Shown here: piece after piece, positions 24,867-33,975 of the stretch
How the letters are laid out: each line of letters begins with the position of its first letter
Numbering within the stretch: the first letter of the stretch is position 1
Source of the DNA: Burkholderia pseudomultivorans
GTDB lineage: Bacteria; Pseudomonadota; Gammaproteobacteria; Burkholderiales; Burkholderiaceae
Direction: 5' to 3'
Assembly (NCBI RefSeq): GCF_001718415.1
Contig: NZ_CP013377.1
Coordinates: 868,001 to 932,000 of the forward strand
Length of the DNA: 64,000 nt
Made by a program: the position numbers and the translations under genes
The notes under the pieces: generated by a model
Database searches by the model: none
What the model was told of the DNA's origin: nothing
Seen by the model: only the letters and a program-made list of their open reading frames with translations

Positions 24867-26156
24867 ATGTTCATGCAGTCCGACCGTCACGTCGCAAGCT
24901 ACTACGCCGGCACCTACCCGGCGCCGATTCCGCATCGGGCGGCACTGGACGAACGCCTCGACGCCGACGTGCTGGTCGTGGGCGCAGGCTTCAGCGGGCT
25001 GCACACGGCGCTGCGTCTCGCGCTGGCGGGCAGGCGCGTGGTCGTGCTCGAGGCGAGCCGCGTCGCATGGGCCGCGTCGGGCCGCAACGGCGGACAGGCG
25101 CTGCTCGGCTGGTCGTGCGACATGCCGCCGATCGAGGCGGCGCTCGGCCGCGACGGCGCGCGTGCATTGTGGGACAGCATGCGCTGGGCCGCGGCCGAAG
25201 TGCGCGAACTGCCGCAGCGGCACGGTTTCGACATCGACTACCGCCCTGGCAGCCTGTGGGCGGCGGTGCGGCCGCGCCGCGTCGCGATGCTCGCGCAGGC
25301 GCGCGACGAGGCGGCCGAGCGCTGGGGCTACGACCGGCTGCGCGTGATCGGGCGCGACGAGATGCCCGAATGGATCGGCAGCCCGCGCTATCTCGCGGCG
25401 CTGTACGACCCGGAGGCCGGGCACCTGAACCCTTTGAAGCTCGCGCTCGGCCTCGCGCAGGCGATCGAGCAGGCAGGCGGCCGCATCTTCGAACAGAGCC
25501 GCGTGCTCGACTATCGCGAGACGGACAGCGGCTACGTGGCGCGCACGGCCACCGGGGAGGTGCGCGCGGACGTGCTGGTGCTCGCGTGCAATGCGTACGT
25601 CGACCGGCTCGATTCGGAACTGTCGCGCCGGATGCTGCCGGTCGGCACCTACCAGGTCGCGACCGTGCCGCTCGCGCCCGACCTCGCGCGATCGTTGCTG
25701 CCGCAGAACAGCTGCGTGATCGACAACCAGTTCGTACCCGACTACTTCCGCCTGAGCCCCGACAACCGGCTGTTGTTCGGCGGCGGCTGCACGTATCTCG
25801 GCGGCATTCCGGCCGATATCGCGGAAGCGACGCGCCGGCCGCTCGAACGGGCATTTCCGCAGTTGCGCGGCGTGAAGCTCGAGTTCGCCTGGGGCGGCCA
25901 TATCGACATCAGCATGCGCCGCACGCCCGACATCGGGCGTCACGGCCAGCGCTTCTGGCTGCAGGGATTTTCCGGGCATGGCGTATTGCCGACGCTGGCC
26001 GGTGCGCGCGCGGTCGCCGACGCGGTGCTCGGCGACGATCGCCTGCTTGCGCAGTACGCGCGCATCCGCAACCCGCGCTTTCCCGGCGGCGACCGGCTCG
26101 CCGCGCCGCTGGAAGCGCTCGGCAAGGTTTGGTACCGTTTGCGCGATACCGTCTGA
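24867..26156 (+). CDS. puuB: FAD-dependent oxidoreductase, gamma-glutamylputrescine oxidase (PuuB) type
   Basis: 429 aa from the ATG at 24867, which has GGGAG five bases upstream; an ATG at 24831 would put the start inside the operator dyad. FAD-binding Rossmann motif VLVVGAGFSGLHTALRLALA near residues 35-54, followed by VVVLEASRVAWAASGRNGGQ, the usual DAO-type second motif with the flavin-contacting SGRNGGQ. C-terminal GFSGHGVLPTLAGA closes the FAD site. The family oxidises gamma-glutamylputrescine or other amines to aldehydes with H2O2 release. The neighbouring regulator and gamma-glutamylpolyamine synthetase-like gene support a polyamine role; ethanolamine- or amino acid-type substrates remain possible. 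Confidence 0.85.
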   Translation: MFMQSDRHVASYYAGTYPAPIPHRAALDERLDADVLVVGAGFSGLHTALRLALAGRRVVVLEASRVAWAASGRNGGQALLGWSCDMPPIEAALGRDGARALWDSMRWAAAEVRELPQRHGFDIDYRPGSLWAAVRPRRVAMLAQARDEAAERWGYDRLRVIGRDEMPEWIGSPRYLAALYDPEAGHLNPLKLALGLAQAIEQAGGRIFEQSRVLDYRETDSGYVARTATGEVRADVLVLACNAYVDRLDSELSRRMLPVGTYQVATVPLAPDLARSLLPQNSCVIDNQFVPDYFRLSPDNRLLFGGGCTYLGGIPADIAEATRRPLERAFPQLRGVKLEFAWGGHIDISMRRTPDIGRHGQRFWLQGFSGHGVLPTLAGARAVADAVLGDDRLLAQYARIRNPRFPGGDRLAAPLEALGKVWYRLRDTV

Positions 26157-26173
26157 CCGCACCGGAAACCATC

Positions 26174-26731
26174 ATGAACGAACAGGAAGAGATAGAAAGT
26201 CTGGCGATCCTGATCCGCGACCTGCGCAAGCATCGCAAGGTCACGCTCAACGACCTCGCGGAGCGGATCGGCCGCTCGGTCGGCTTTCTGTCGCAGGTCG
26301 AGCGCGGCCTGTCGCGCCCGACCGTCGCGGATCTCACCGCGATCGGCGAGGCGCTCGGCGTGCCGACCACGTATTTCTACAGCCTGAGCAAGCCGCGCAG
26401 CGTGCCGTGGGTCACGCGGCCCGACGAGCGGCGCACCGTGTATTACGCGGCCGGCATTACGGACATCCTCGTGTCGCCGAACATGCGCGCACGCTTTTCG
26501 ATCCTCGAGAGCCATCTCGCGCCGGGCGCGAGCAGCGGCGAGCGGCCGGTCGACGACAGCGACGAGCAGGGCGGCTTCGTACTCGAAGGCGAGCTGACGA
26601 TCTGGATCGACGGCGACGACACGCCCGTCACGCTCGGGCCGAACGACGCCTTCCAGCTTCCCGCGCACAAGCGGTTTCGCTATGCGAACCTCGGCGACCG
26701 GCCGGCGCGCGTGATCTGGGTATTCACCTGA
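26174..26731 (+). CDS. puuR: XRE-family HTH regulator with C-terminal cupin (PuuR-like)
   Basis: 185 aa. HTH_3 domain at about 10-65 (IRDLRKHRKVTLNDLAERIG then RSVGFLSQVERGLSRPTVAD) and a cupin at 110-182 (GFVLEGELTIWIDGDD, LGPNDAFQLPAHKRFRYANL). This architecture is that of PuuR and related repressors that sense the polyamine or its derivative in the cupin. The gene starts 17 bp after the oxidase stop and is clearly co-transcribed. The concentric dyad at 24807-24856 is the likely binding site. A GC-rich hairpin follows at 26747. Confidence 0.85.
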   Translation: MNEQEEIESLAILIRDLRKHRKVTLNDLAERIGRSVGFLSQVERGLSRPTVADLTAIGEALGVPTTYFYSLSKPRSVPWVTRPDERRTVYYAAGITDILVSPNMRARFSILESHLAPGASSGERPVDDSDEQGGFVLEGELTIWIDGDDTPVTLGPNDAFQLPAHKRFRYANLGDRPARVIWVFT

Positions 26732-26746
26732 ACATCGCGTAATTCG

Positions 26747-26765
26747 GGCGGCCGGACCGGCCGCC
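26747..26765. terminator. GC-rich hairpin after the regulator gene
   Basis: GGCGGCCGG-A-CCGGCCGCC, nine pairs with almost no loop and no T tract. It could attenuate read-through into the synthetase gene; weak as a terminator. Confidence 0.3.
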
Positions 26766-26878
26766 GTCTCGAAGCAGAAGTCTGCAGTACTGATCGAGGT
26801 GGGACGTGCGGCGCAGTGCATGCCGCACGACTTCGGTGTCGCTGCGCGGCACCGTCATACAAATGGAAAGGATGAGAC

Positions 26879-28225
26879 ATGGCAGACGTCGTTCCCGCGC
26901 TGATCGATGAAGTCCGCGCATTCCGGCAGGCGCACCCCGAGATCCGTTACGTCGACCTGATCTGCCTCGACCTGCCCGGCCACTTCTACGGCAAGCGCTA
27001 TCCGATCGATGCGCTCGAGAAGGTCGCCGCGGGCTCGCTGCTGAAGCTGCCGCAGAACTGCGTGCTGCTCGGCACGCAGGGCGGCCTCTACAAGATCGGC
27101 GACTACTGTTTCAACGACGGCGACCCCGATGCGCCGCGCCGGCTGATTCCCGGCACGCTGAAGCCGGTGCGCTGGGAGCGGCAGCCGCTCGCGCAGATGC
27201 TGATCAGCTCAGACGGCACCGATGCGCCGATCGAGTTCGAACCGCGCGAAGTGCTCGCGCGCGTGCTGCGACGGTTCGCGGCGCGCGGCATCCGGCCGGT
27301 CGTCGCGTTCGAGCTCGAGTTCTACCTGTTCGCCGCGCAGCTTGCGGACGGGATGCCGCAGTATCCGCGCGACCGCCTGAGCGACGACCGCGATGACCAG
27401 CCGAACATGCATATCGAGCGCCTGTCGCGCTTTTCCGACGTGCTGCACGAGATGGTCGAGGCCGCGTGCGAGCAGGGTGTCGATGCGACGGTGATCACCG
27501 CGGAACTCGGGCCCGGCCAGTTCGAGATCAACTTCGGTCATACCGACGACGGATTGCGCGCGGCCGACTGGTCGGCGCTGTTCTGCCGCAGCACGCGCGG
27601 CGTCGCGCTGCGGCACGGCTATCGCGCGAGCTTCATGGGCAAGCCCTACCTGCATGCGCCGGGCAGCGGCATGCACGTGCACGTGAGCCTGTACGACGAT
27701 GCGGGGCGCAACCTGCTCGCCGCGGACGGGCAGCGGCCGCTGCGGCACGCGGTGGGCGGATGCCTCGCGCTGCTGCCGCACTGCATGCCGGTGTTCGCGC
27801 CGAACCACAACGCGTTCCGGCGCTATGGATCGATGGTGAATGCCGCGAGCCGCGCGAGCTGGGGTTTCGAGGATCGCGACGCGTGCATCCGGATTCCGGA
27901 GTCCGACGCGCGCAACCTGCGGATCGAGCATCGTCTTGCGAGCGCCGACGCGAATCCGTATCTGGTGCTCGCCGCGATCCTGAGCGGCATGGAGCACGGG
28001 CTCGAGGCGCGCATCGAGCCGATCGCGCCGCTCAACGACGATCGCGGCAGCGGGATCGATTTCCCGAAGGAGATGCTGTCGGCGGTTGCGGCGATGCAGG
28101 ATCACGCCGCCGTGCGCGACGGTCTCGGCAGCGAGTTCGTGATGGTCTATTGCGAGAACAAGCGGCAGGAGGAACTGGATTTTCGCAACGAGATCGGCGC
28201 GCGCGAGTATCGGTGGTTTCTGTGA
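26879..28225 (+). CDS. puuA: Glutamine synthetase family protein, gamma-glutamylputrescine synthetase (PuuA) type
   Basis: 448 aa; AAAGGA before the ATG. Glutamine-synthetase fold with the N-terminal beta-Grasp part (IRYVDLICLDLPGHFYGKRY) and catalytic segments FELEFYLF (about 149-156), AELGPGQFEINF (208-219), GSGMHVHVSLYD (262-273), PNHNAFRRYGSMVNAASRAS (304-323) and IEHRLASADANPYL (350-363). The family ligates glutamate to putrescine or another amine using ATP. The context with a PuuB-type oxidase and PuuR-type regulator supports polyamine utilisation. No aldehyde dehydrogenase or gamma-Glu-GABA hydrolase gene lies beside it, so the pathway would need distant partners. Confidence 0.87.
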   Translation: MADVVPALIDEVRAFRQAHPEIRYVDLICLDLPGHFYGKRYPIDALEKVAAGSLLKLPQNCVLLGTQGGLYKIGDYCFNDGDPDAPRRLIPGTLKPVRWERQPLAQMLISSDGTDAPIEFEPREVLARVLRRFAARGIRPVVAFELEFYLFAAQLADGMPQYPRDRLSDDRDDQPNMHIERLSRFSDVLHEMVEAACEQGVDATVITAELGPGQFEINFGHTDDGLRAADWSALFCRSTRGVALRHGYRASFMGKPYLHAPGSGMHVHVSLYDDAGRNLLAADGQRPLRHAVGGCLALLPHCMPVFAPNHNAFRRYGSMVNAASRASWGFEDRDACIRIPESDARNLRIEHRLASADANPYLVLAAILSGMEHGLEARIEPIAPLNDDRGSGIDFPKEMLSAVAAMQDHAAVRDGLGSEFVMVYCENKRQEELDFRNEIGAREYRWFL

Positions 28226-28241
28226 GTCGCGACGCGACGAG

Positions 28242-28356
28242 GCCGGCATGATGCCGGCACGGGCGGCCTGCGACGGGCAGTTCAACGGATGCTCGTCGCA
28301 TCGCCGGCCCGTGGCGCAGATAAAGCGCCGTGCCGGACGACAGCTCGCGGCACGGC
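28242..28356. terminator. Hairpins between convergent puuA and lprI-like genes
   Basis: GCCGGCATGATGCCGGC at 28242-28258 and GCCGTGCC...GGCACGGC at 28327-28356. Both are stable stems in the 144-bp convergent gap, without T tracts; probably the region where both transcripts end. Confidence 0.4.
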
Positions 28357-28369
28357 ATGCGCGACGAAC

Positions 28370-28759
28370 TTACTCGCCGAGCTTCGACGCGACACAGCCG
28401 GTGCTCGCGCATTCGCGTTCGCGCTCACGCAGGAACGACAGCCGCGACTGCGTCATGTCGGTCGCGCACTGGAGATCCACGAGGTAGCCGTTGTTGCGGG
28501 TCTCGCTGCACTGCGCGTCGCGCTGCTTCAGCCACGCAAGCTGGCCGGCCTTCAGCGCCGCCTGCTGATCGCCGCTCAGTTGCTTGCGCAGGCGGCCGTA
28601 TTCGTCGTTGAGCTCGCGGTCGCTCTGCGAAAACTGCGTGCTGCTGCAATAGACCTGGTCGAATGCGCTGTGCGGTTTCGCGCAGCCTGCCGCGTGCGCG
28701 GCGAACGGAACGGCGAGCGCGAGCAGCGCGCAGGATGCGAGCAGATTCTTCTTCTTCAT
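28370..28759 (-). CDS. Exported LprI/DUF1311 domain protein
   Basis: 129 aa with a clear Sec signal peptide (MKKKNLLASCALLALAVPFA, cleavage after AHA near 23). The mature part has four to six Cys and the DUF1311/LprI pattern: CAKPHSAFDQVYC, ELNDEYGRLRKQLSGDQQAA, LKAGQLAWLKQRDAQC and LQCATDMTQSRLSFLRER. Members are periplasmic; the mycobacterial LprI inhibits lysozyme, but for most bacterial homologues the role is unknown. An amidase gene follows directly upstream on the same strand (49 bp), compatible with a cell-wall theme. Confidence 0.85.
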   Translation of the reverse strand: MKKKNLLASCALLALAVPFAAHAAGCAKPHSAFDQVYCSSTQFSQSDRELNDEYGRLRKQLSGDQQAALKAGQLAWLKQRDAQCSETRNNGYLVDLQCATDMTQSRLSFLRERERECASTGCVASKLGE

Positions 28760-28808
28760 GGTGATGCTCCTGACTGGGTGAAAACCGTTGAAGCCGATGG
28801 CGGCATCG

Positions 28809-29561
28809 TCACATCGACGCCGTGCACGCGTCGATCCCGCCCGCGATCGCGGTGGACAGGCGCTGGATCGTTTCGCGCCGCGCGAGCCGCGCCTCCTCGT
28901 CGGGATTGACGATCACGCCCGCTTCGACGAGCACGGCCGGAATCGGCGCGGTGCGCAGCACGACGAGATCGTCGAAGCGATGGATGCCGAGTTGCGGATC
29001 GACCAGCGGGCGATTCTCGCCGCGAATCGGCTGCGCGTGATACAGCGACGGCCGTTCGCCGGCCGCGACCAGCCGTTCGGCGATCGCCTTCGCGCAACGC
29101 AGGCTTTCCGCATAGTGCGGATTGCGCGCCGACACGAACACCGCGAAGCCGCGGAATTCGCGCTGCCGGCCCGCGTCGATGAACTGCTGCTGGATCGAAT
29201 CGTGATGGATCGATATGAACAGGTTCGCGTCGGGCGCCTGTGTCGAACGCTGGTCGAGCGCGATCTCGCGGCCGTCGGCCGACGTGCGCAGCACGCGATC
29301 GCCGTGCGCGGCGAGTTTCTCGGCGACCGCGGCGGACAGGTCGAGGTTGTACAGGTACTCGACGCGTCCGCTCGCGCCTGTCGCGCCGGGGTGGGCCGGC
29401 GTGTGTCCGGTATCGACGACGATATAGCGCTGCGGGGTAGCGGGCGTCACGGCATCCGCCGCGTGCAGCGCCGGCGATGCGCCGAGCAGCGGCACGCAGG
29501 TCAGCAGGTGCGCGGCGGCCCGCGCGAGCGGGCGAAGGCGTCGGAGGGTTCGGTTCGTCAT
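28809..29561 (-). CDS. N-acetylmuramoyl-L-alanine amidase (Amidase_3)
   Basis: 250 aa from the ATG at 29561; an ATG seven codons earlier is possible and neither has a good ribosome site. Signal peptide to ALHAADA near residue 37. Zinc ligands are visible: His in VVDTGHTP, Glu in GRVEYLYNL, His in FISIHHDS; the catalytic Glu is in AVLVEAGVI. The enzyme would cut the amide bond between MurNAc and the stem peptide in the periplasm, as in cell separation or recycling. No AMIN domain is present, and the length is that of the catalytic domain alone. Confidence 0.88.
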   Translation of the reverse strand: MTNRTLRRLRPLARAAAHLLTCVPLLGASPALHAADAVTPATPQRYIVVDTGHTPAHPGATGASGRVEYLYNLDLSAAVAEKLAAHGDRVLRTSADGREIALDQRSTQAPDANLFISIHHDSIQQQFIDAGRQREFRGFAVFVSARNPHYAESLRCAKAIAERLVAAGERPSLYHAQPIRGENRPLVDPQLGIHRFDDLVVLRTAPIPAVLVEAGVIVNPDEEARLARRETIQRLSTAIAGGIDACTASM

Positions 29562-29694
29562 TGTTGTTGTCGAGGCGGGCACACAGCCGCGTCGAAGGGC
29601 GCGGCATCGTCGGCCTGCTTGCGCAGTCGGAATGTCGCGCGATTATAGCGGGTGCCGGCTGCGGCGCAATGACGGCATCGCGCCGCCTCGCCCG

Positions 29695-30147
29695 TCAGCG
29701 CGGCGGCGCTTCGGCTTCGGCCCAGCGCTTGAACGAGTCGAGACGCCGGCGCGTCTGCATCAGGTAGAACGCGCCGATCAGCGGTTCGAGCAGCCAGCGC
29801 AGCCAGCCGGGCCGCGCGCGAAAGTGGTAGGTGAACTTGACTTCGGTCGAGCCCGGCGCGCGCTCGGTGAAGTTCCAGCTGCCGCTGAAGCGCGCGAGCA
29901 CCTTCGGGCCGTCGACCATTTCGACGGCCGCGACCTGCGGCGGCCGGTACGAGATGTAGCGTGACACCATCGTCGCGCCCGAGTTGCTGCGACAGAATGC
30001 ATCGACGCCGACATCGGCGGCCGTGCCGTCGAGCAGGTACGCGTCGGCGAGGAAGCTGTCCCACACGAGCCGCCGCCCGTAGTCTTGCGACCACGTGAAC
30101 AGGCGGCGGCGATCGACGCCGACGATCCGGCTGACTGAGATCCTCAT
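29695..30147 (-). CDS. SRPBCC (START-like) domain protein
   Basis: 150 aa from the internal ATG at 30147, where the domain begins (MRISVSRIVGVDRRRLFTW); upstream ORF space to 30228 lacks conservation features. The pattern fits polyketide cyclase/SRPBCC proteins: an N-terminal strand, two short helices, TMVSRYISYRPPQVAAVEMV and TEVKFTYHFRARPG in the sheet, and a long C-terminal helix (GAFYLMQTRRRLDSFKRWA). These bind hydrophobic ligands in a cavity. No specific function can be given. Confidence 0.7.
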   Translation of the reverse strand: MRISVSRIVGVDRRRLFTWSQDYGRRLVWDSFLADAYLLDGTAADVGVDAFCRSNSGATMVSRYISYRPPQVAAVEMVDGPKVLARFSGSWNFTERAPGSTEVKFTYHFRARPGWLRWLLEPLIGAFYLMQTRRRLDSFKRWAEAEAPPR

Positions 30148-30245
30148 GATGGCGGGCGCCTTCGCGCGGGTGGTGGATGCAATCGAGTGTAACGCGGCCG
30201 TACCGGATACTTCTTCAGACTTCGTCAAGTCGAATCGCCGCTCGA

Positions 30246-30274
30246 TTGACGCATCTCGAAAATAATCCTACGAT
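30246..30274 (+). promoter_or_regulatory. Sigma70-type promoter of the NAD salvage genes
   Basis: TTGACG, exactly 17 bp, TACGAT, 55 bp before the NadM-Nudix start. The presumed leader holds a small hairpin CTTCGGG-ACAGA-CCCGAAG (30286-30304). Confidence 0.6.
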
Positions 30275-30329
30275 ACGCGTCATGCCTTCGGGACAGACCC
30301 GAAGCGTTTCCATCTCTTGAGGGAGCCTC

Positions 30330-31370
30330 ATGAGTACGCAACAGAACCGGCGCTTCGACGCGCTCGTTTTCATCGGTCGTTTCCAGCCTCCGCATCGTGG
30401 TCACCTGAACGTGTTGAAATCGGCATTGAGCCGCGCCGAGCGCGTCTGCGTGCTGATCGGGTCGACCGACAAGCCTCGTACCATCAAGGATCCGTTTTCG
30501 TTCGACGAGCGCCGGCAGATGCTGGCTTCGCTGCTCGACGCAGCCGAACGCGAGCGCGTGACGATCGCGCCCGTGCAGGATTCGACATACAACGACGGCG
30601 ACTGGGTGCGCTGGGTGCAGGATGCCGTCGCGTCCGCGCTTGGCGATGTCGCGCAGCGCAAGGTCGGGCTGATCGGCCACGAGAAGGACGCCACCTCGTA
30701 TTACCTGCGGATGTTTCCGCAATGGGAACTGGTCGACGTCGATGCAACCGAAGACATTTCCGCGACCGAGATCCGCGACCAGTATTTCGCCGAACGCACC
30801 AACAGCTTCGTGCAGTGGGCCGTGCCCGAGCCGGTGTTCGGCTGGCTCGAACGCTTTCGCACGCAGCCGGAGTTCGCGCAGCTGAAGGCCGAGGCCGAGT
30901 TCATCGCCGCCTATCGCAAGGCATGGGCCGCCGCGCCTTATCCGGTCACGTTCGTGACCGTCGATGCGGTGGTCGTGCACTCGGGCCACATCCTGCTGGT
31001 GCGCCGGCGCAGCGAACCGGGCCGCGGCCTGTGGGCGCTGCCGGGCGGGTTCGTGAACCAGGACGAGCGGCTCGATGCGGCCTGCATTCGCGAACTGCGC
31101 GAGGAGACCGGCCTGAAGCTGCCGGAACCGGTGCTGCGCGGCTCGATCAAGGATCGCCAGGTGTTCGATCATCCGACGCGCTCGCTGCGCGGCCGCACGA
31201 TCACGCACGCGTGCCTGTTCAATTTCCCGACCGGTGAGCTGCCGCGCGTGAAGGGCAGCGACGACGCCGACAAGGCGCGCTGGGTGCCGCTCAACGAATT
31301 CGCGCAGATGCGCAACGTGATGTTCGAGGATCACTTCGACATCGCGTATCACTTTCTGGGGAAGCTGTGA
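30330..31370 (+). CDS. nadM: Bifunctional nicotinamide mononucleotide adenylyltransferase / Nudix hydrolase
   Basis: 346 aa, the size of the known NadM-Nudix fusion. The N-terminal nucleotidyltransferase (about 10-185) has FIGRFQPPHRGHLN with the HxGH motif, and the ISATEIR signature near 142-148. The C-terminal Nudix domain has the box GGFVNQDERLDAACIRELREETGL (about 228-251; GX5EX7REUXEEXGU pattern complete). The first domain makes NAD from NMN and ATP. The second probably hydrolyses ADP-ribose or oxidised nucleotides. It is 75 bp ahead of NadV, which provides its NMN, forming a two-gene salvage operon. Confidence 0.94.
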   Translation: MSTQQNRRFDALVFIGRFQPPHRGHLNVLKSALSRAERVCVLIGSTDKPRTIKDPFSFDERRQMLASLLDAAERERVTIAPVQDSTYNDGDWVRWVQDAVASALGDVAQRKVGLIGHEKDATSYYLRMFPQWELVDVDATEDISATEIRDQYFAERTNSFVQWAVPEPVFGWLERFRTQPEFAQLKAEAEFIAAYRKAWAAAPYPVTFVTVDAVVVHSGHILLVRRRSEPGRGLWALPGGFVNQDERLDAACIRELREETGLKLPEPVLRGSIKDRQVFDHPTRSLRGRTITHACLFNFPTGELPRVKGSDDADKARWVPLNEFAQMRNVMFEDHFDIAYHFLGKL

Positions 31371-31444
31371 TCCGCTGATTCCCCGCATTCCCGTCCGCCG
31401 CGACAGACGCGGCGGCATTCCAACGGCCTAGAGGAGCTCTAGCC

Positions 31445-32878
31445 ATGCAAAATGATCTCGGCGGCTTTGCCGCGGTTCTCGCCAATCCGATTCTCAACAC
31501 GGATTCGTACAAGGCTTCCCACTTCCTGCAATATCCGCCCGACGCGACGGCGATGTTCTCGTACGTCGAATCGCGCGGCGGACGCTACGACCGCACGCTG
31601 TTCTTCGGCCTGCAGATGCTGCTGAAGGAATATCTGTGCAAGCCGGTCACGCACGCGATGGTCGACGAGGCGCGCGACTTCTTCGCGGTGCACGGCGAGC
31701 CGTTCAACGAGGCGGGCTGGCGCTACATCGTCGAGCGTTACGACGGCTGGCTGCCCGTGAAGATCCGCGCGGTGCCCGAAGGCTCGATCGTGCCGGTGCA
31801 CAACGTGCTGATGACCGTCGAATGCGACGATCCCGCCGTGTTCTGGCTCGCGTCGTATCTCGAGACGATGCTGCTGCGCGTGTGGTATCCGGTGACGGTC
31901 GCGACGCAGAGCTGGCACCTGCGGCAGACGATCCGCCGCTTCCTCGAAAAGACCGACGACGATCTCGCGCAACTGCCGTTCAAGCTGCACGATTTCGGCG
32001 CGCGCGGCGTGTCGAGCGCGGAGTCGGCCGCGATCGGCGGGGCCGCGCACCTGGTCAGCTTCATGGGTTCGGATACGGTGCTGGGCGTGCTGGCCGCGAA
32101 CCGCTTCTATCGCGAACCGATGGCCGCTTATTCGGTGCCGGCCGCCGAGCACAGCACGATCACGTCGTGGGGGCGCGAAGCCGAGGTCGATGCGTACCGG
32201 AACATGATCGCGCGGTTCGGCCTGCCGGGTGCGATCGTGTCGGTCGTGTCGGATTCCTACGATTTGTTTGCCGCGCTCGACATGTGGGGCGGCGAGCTGC
32301 GCCAGGCGGTGATCGACTCGGGGGCGACGCTGGTCGTGCGACCCGATTCGGGCGAACCGGTGTCGATCGTGCTGCAGACGGTGCGCGCGCTCGATGCGTC
32401 GTTCGGATCGACGTTGAACGGCAAGGGGCGGCGCGTGCTGAATCACGTGCGCGTGATCCAGGGCGACGGGGTCGACGAGCAGTCGATCGGCGCGATTCTG
32501 TCCGCGCTCGATGATGCGGGCTATGCGGCCGGCAACGTCGTGTTCGGGATGGGCGGCGCGCTCTTGCAGCAAGTCAATCGCGACACGCAGCGTTTCGCGA
32601 TGAAGTGCTCGGCGATCCGGCGTGGCGGCGTGTGGCACGACGTGTGCAAGGATCCGGTCACCGACCAGGGCAAGCGCTCGAAGAAAGGGCGGCTCACGTT
32701 GCTGCGTCATCGCCGCACCGGCGAGTACCGGACTGCGACGCTGCCCGTCGCATGGGACGATCGCGCGGTGGAAGGCGAGTGGGCCGAGGCGCTCGAAACG
32801 GTGTTCGATACGGGACGGCTGCTGGTCGACGCATCGTTCGCCGAGGTGCGGGCGAGGGCGCACGCGGGCGAAGCATAA
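31445..32878 (+). CDS. nadV: Nicotinamide phosphoribosyltransferase
   Basis: 477 aa; GAGGAG before the ATG. NAMPT/NadV family: DSYKASHFLQYPP at the N-terminus, LHDFGARGVSSAESAAIGGA and AAHLVSFMGSDT (about 178-210), IVSVVSDSYDLFAALD, LVVRPDSGEP (binding of PRPP/ribose phosphate) and VVFGMGGALLQQVNRDTQRF near 365-384. It converts nicotinamide and PRPP to NMN, bypassing deamidation. Directly downstream of nadM and certainly co-transcribed, giving the two-step route nicotinamide to NMN to NAD. Confidence 0.94.
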   Translation: MQNDLGGFAAVLANPILNTDSYKASHFLQYPPDATAMFSYVESRGGRYDRTLFFGLQMLLKEYLCKPVTHAMVDEARDFFAVHGEPFNEAGWRYIVERYDGWLPVKIRAVPEGSIVPVHNVLMTVECDDPAVFWLASYLETMLLRVWYPVTVATQSWHLRQTIRRFLEKTDDDLAQLPFKLHDFGARGVSSAESAAIGGAAHLVSFMGSDTVLGVLAANRFYREPMAAYSVPAAEHSTITSWGREAEVDAYRNMIARFGLPGAIVSVVSDSYDLFAALDMWGGELRQAVIDSGATLVVRPDSGEPVSIVLQTVRALDASFGSTLNGKGRRVLNHVRVIQGDGVDEQSIGAILSALDDAGYAAGNVVFGMGGALLQQVNRDTQRFAMKCSAIRRGGVWHDVCKDPVTDQGKRSKKGRLTLLRHRRTGEYRTATLPVAWDDRAVEGEWAEALETVFDTGRLLVDASFAEVRARAHAGEA

Positions 32879-32923
32879 GCCGGGCTACGGGGTGCGCGAT
32901 GGCGCTTTGTGCTGCGTCGGACG

Positions 32924-33856
32924 TCAAGATACAGCTTGACGCCCGACCGATCGAATGCGCGTGCGCATCGCTTCGGCGACCGCGTCGCGCACGCAGGCCG
33001 CCGCGATTTCCGATGCGCGCGTGCGTGCGGCGCGCGCGAGCCGCGCGATCACCAGCGGCTGGATCACCGTCGATTCACGGATCGGACATTCGACGACGAG
33101 CGGCGAGCGCGTGACGGCCGGGCTTTGCGTGATCAGCAGCGACACGCCGAGCCCGCTCGCGACCATCGCACGCACGAGTTCGATCGATACAGCCCGATAG
33201 CGGACGTTCGGCGACAGCCCGCACTGCCAGAACGGCGCCATCAGAAAATCGCGGCTGTGCGGCAGGTCGATCAGGATGAACGGCTGTGCCGCGAGATCGC
33301 GCAGCGAAATCGCGCGCTTGCGCTTCGCGAGCGCGGAATTCGCCGGCACGAGCGCGTACGGCCGCAATTCGGCCAGACATTCGCGTTCGATATCTTCGGG
33401 CAGGCCCACGTCATACATCAGCGCGAAATCGATCTGCTGCTTGTGCAGGGCGACGTCGAGCTGGGCGAGATCACCTTCGATGAACCGGATCGCGAGCCGC
33501 GGATGGCGCTGTTGCGCGAGTTCCAGCACGCGCGGCAGATACACGGGTGCGATGGTGCTGAACACGCCGATCTGCACGACGCCGCCCGGTTCGTCGCCGA
33601 CGTCGTCGGTCGCGAACGCGGACGCCGACGCGAGCAACTGGCGCGCTTCGGCAAGCTTGCGTTCGCCGAAATGGGTAAGCGTCATCCGCGTGCCGGCGCC
33701 GCGCGTGAACAGCGGATCGTCGAACAGCGCCTCGAGCTCGCGGATCGCCACCGAAATCGACGGCTGCGACACGTTGAGCCGGGTTGCGGCCGCGGTCGTG
33801 CTGCCGGCTTCGGCGGCCGCGACGAAATAGCGTAACAGTCTCAGCGATAGCGCCAT
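32924..33856 (-). CDS. LysR-family transcriptional regulator
   Basis: 310 aa from the ATG at 33856 (MALSLRLLRYFVAAAEAGST); an extension to 33946 has no domain support. HTH residues about 18-40 (TTAAATRLNVSQPSISVAIR) and a periplasmic-binding-like effector domain after residue 88. It is transcribed away from the CoA transferase gene with a 119-bp, AT-rich divergent promoter containing ATACGAAAAACTTATAG, a plausible T-N11-A site. It most likely activates the CoA transferase-ACAD-etfBA operon in response to a carboxylic acid or its CoA ester. Confidence 0.88.
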   Translation of the reverse strand: MALSLRLLRYFVAAAEAGSTTAAATRLNVSQPSISVAIRELEALFDDPLFTRGAGTRMTLTHFGERKLAEARQLLASASAFATDDVGDEPGGVVQIGVFSTIAPVYLPRVLELAQQRHPRLAIRFIEGDLAQLDVALHKQQIDFALMYDVGLPEDIERECLAELRPYALVPANSALAKRKRAISLRDLAAQPFILIDLPHSRDFLMAPFWQCGLSPNVRYRAVSIELVRAMVASGLGVSLLITQSPAVTRSPLVVECPIRESTVIQPLVIARLARAARTRASEIAAACVRDAVAEAMRTRIRSVGRQAVS

Positions 33857-33975
33857 GTCGAACCCATACGAAAAACTTATAGGCGTTAATTTATTCCAGT
33901 ATTTTATCTGATTGCCCCGCTCGACCAGAATCACCGCATCGGCCAACTTGGCCCGACCTTCAGGAGAAAGATGCC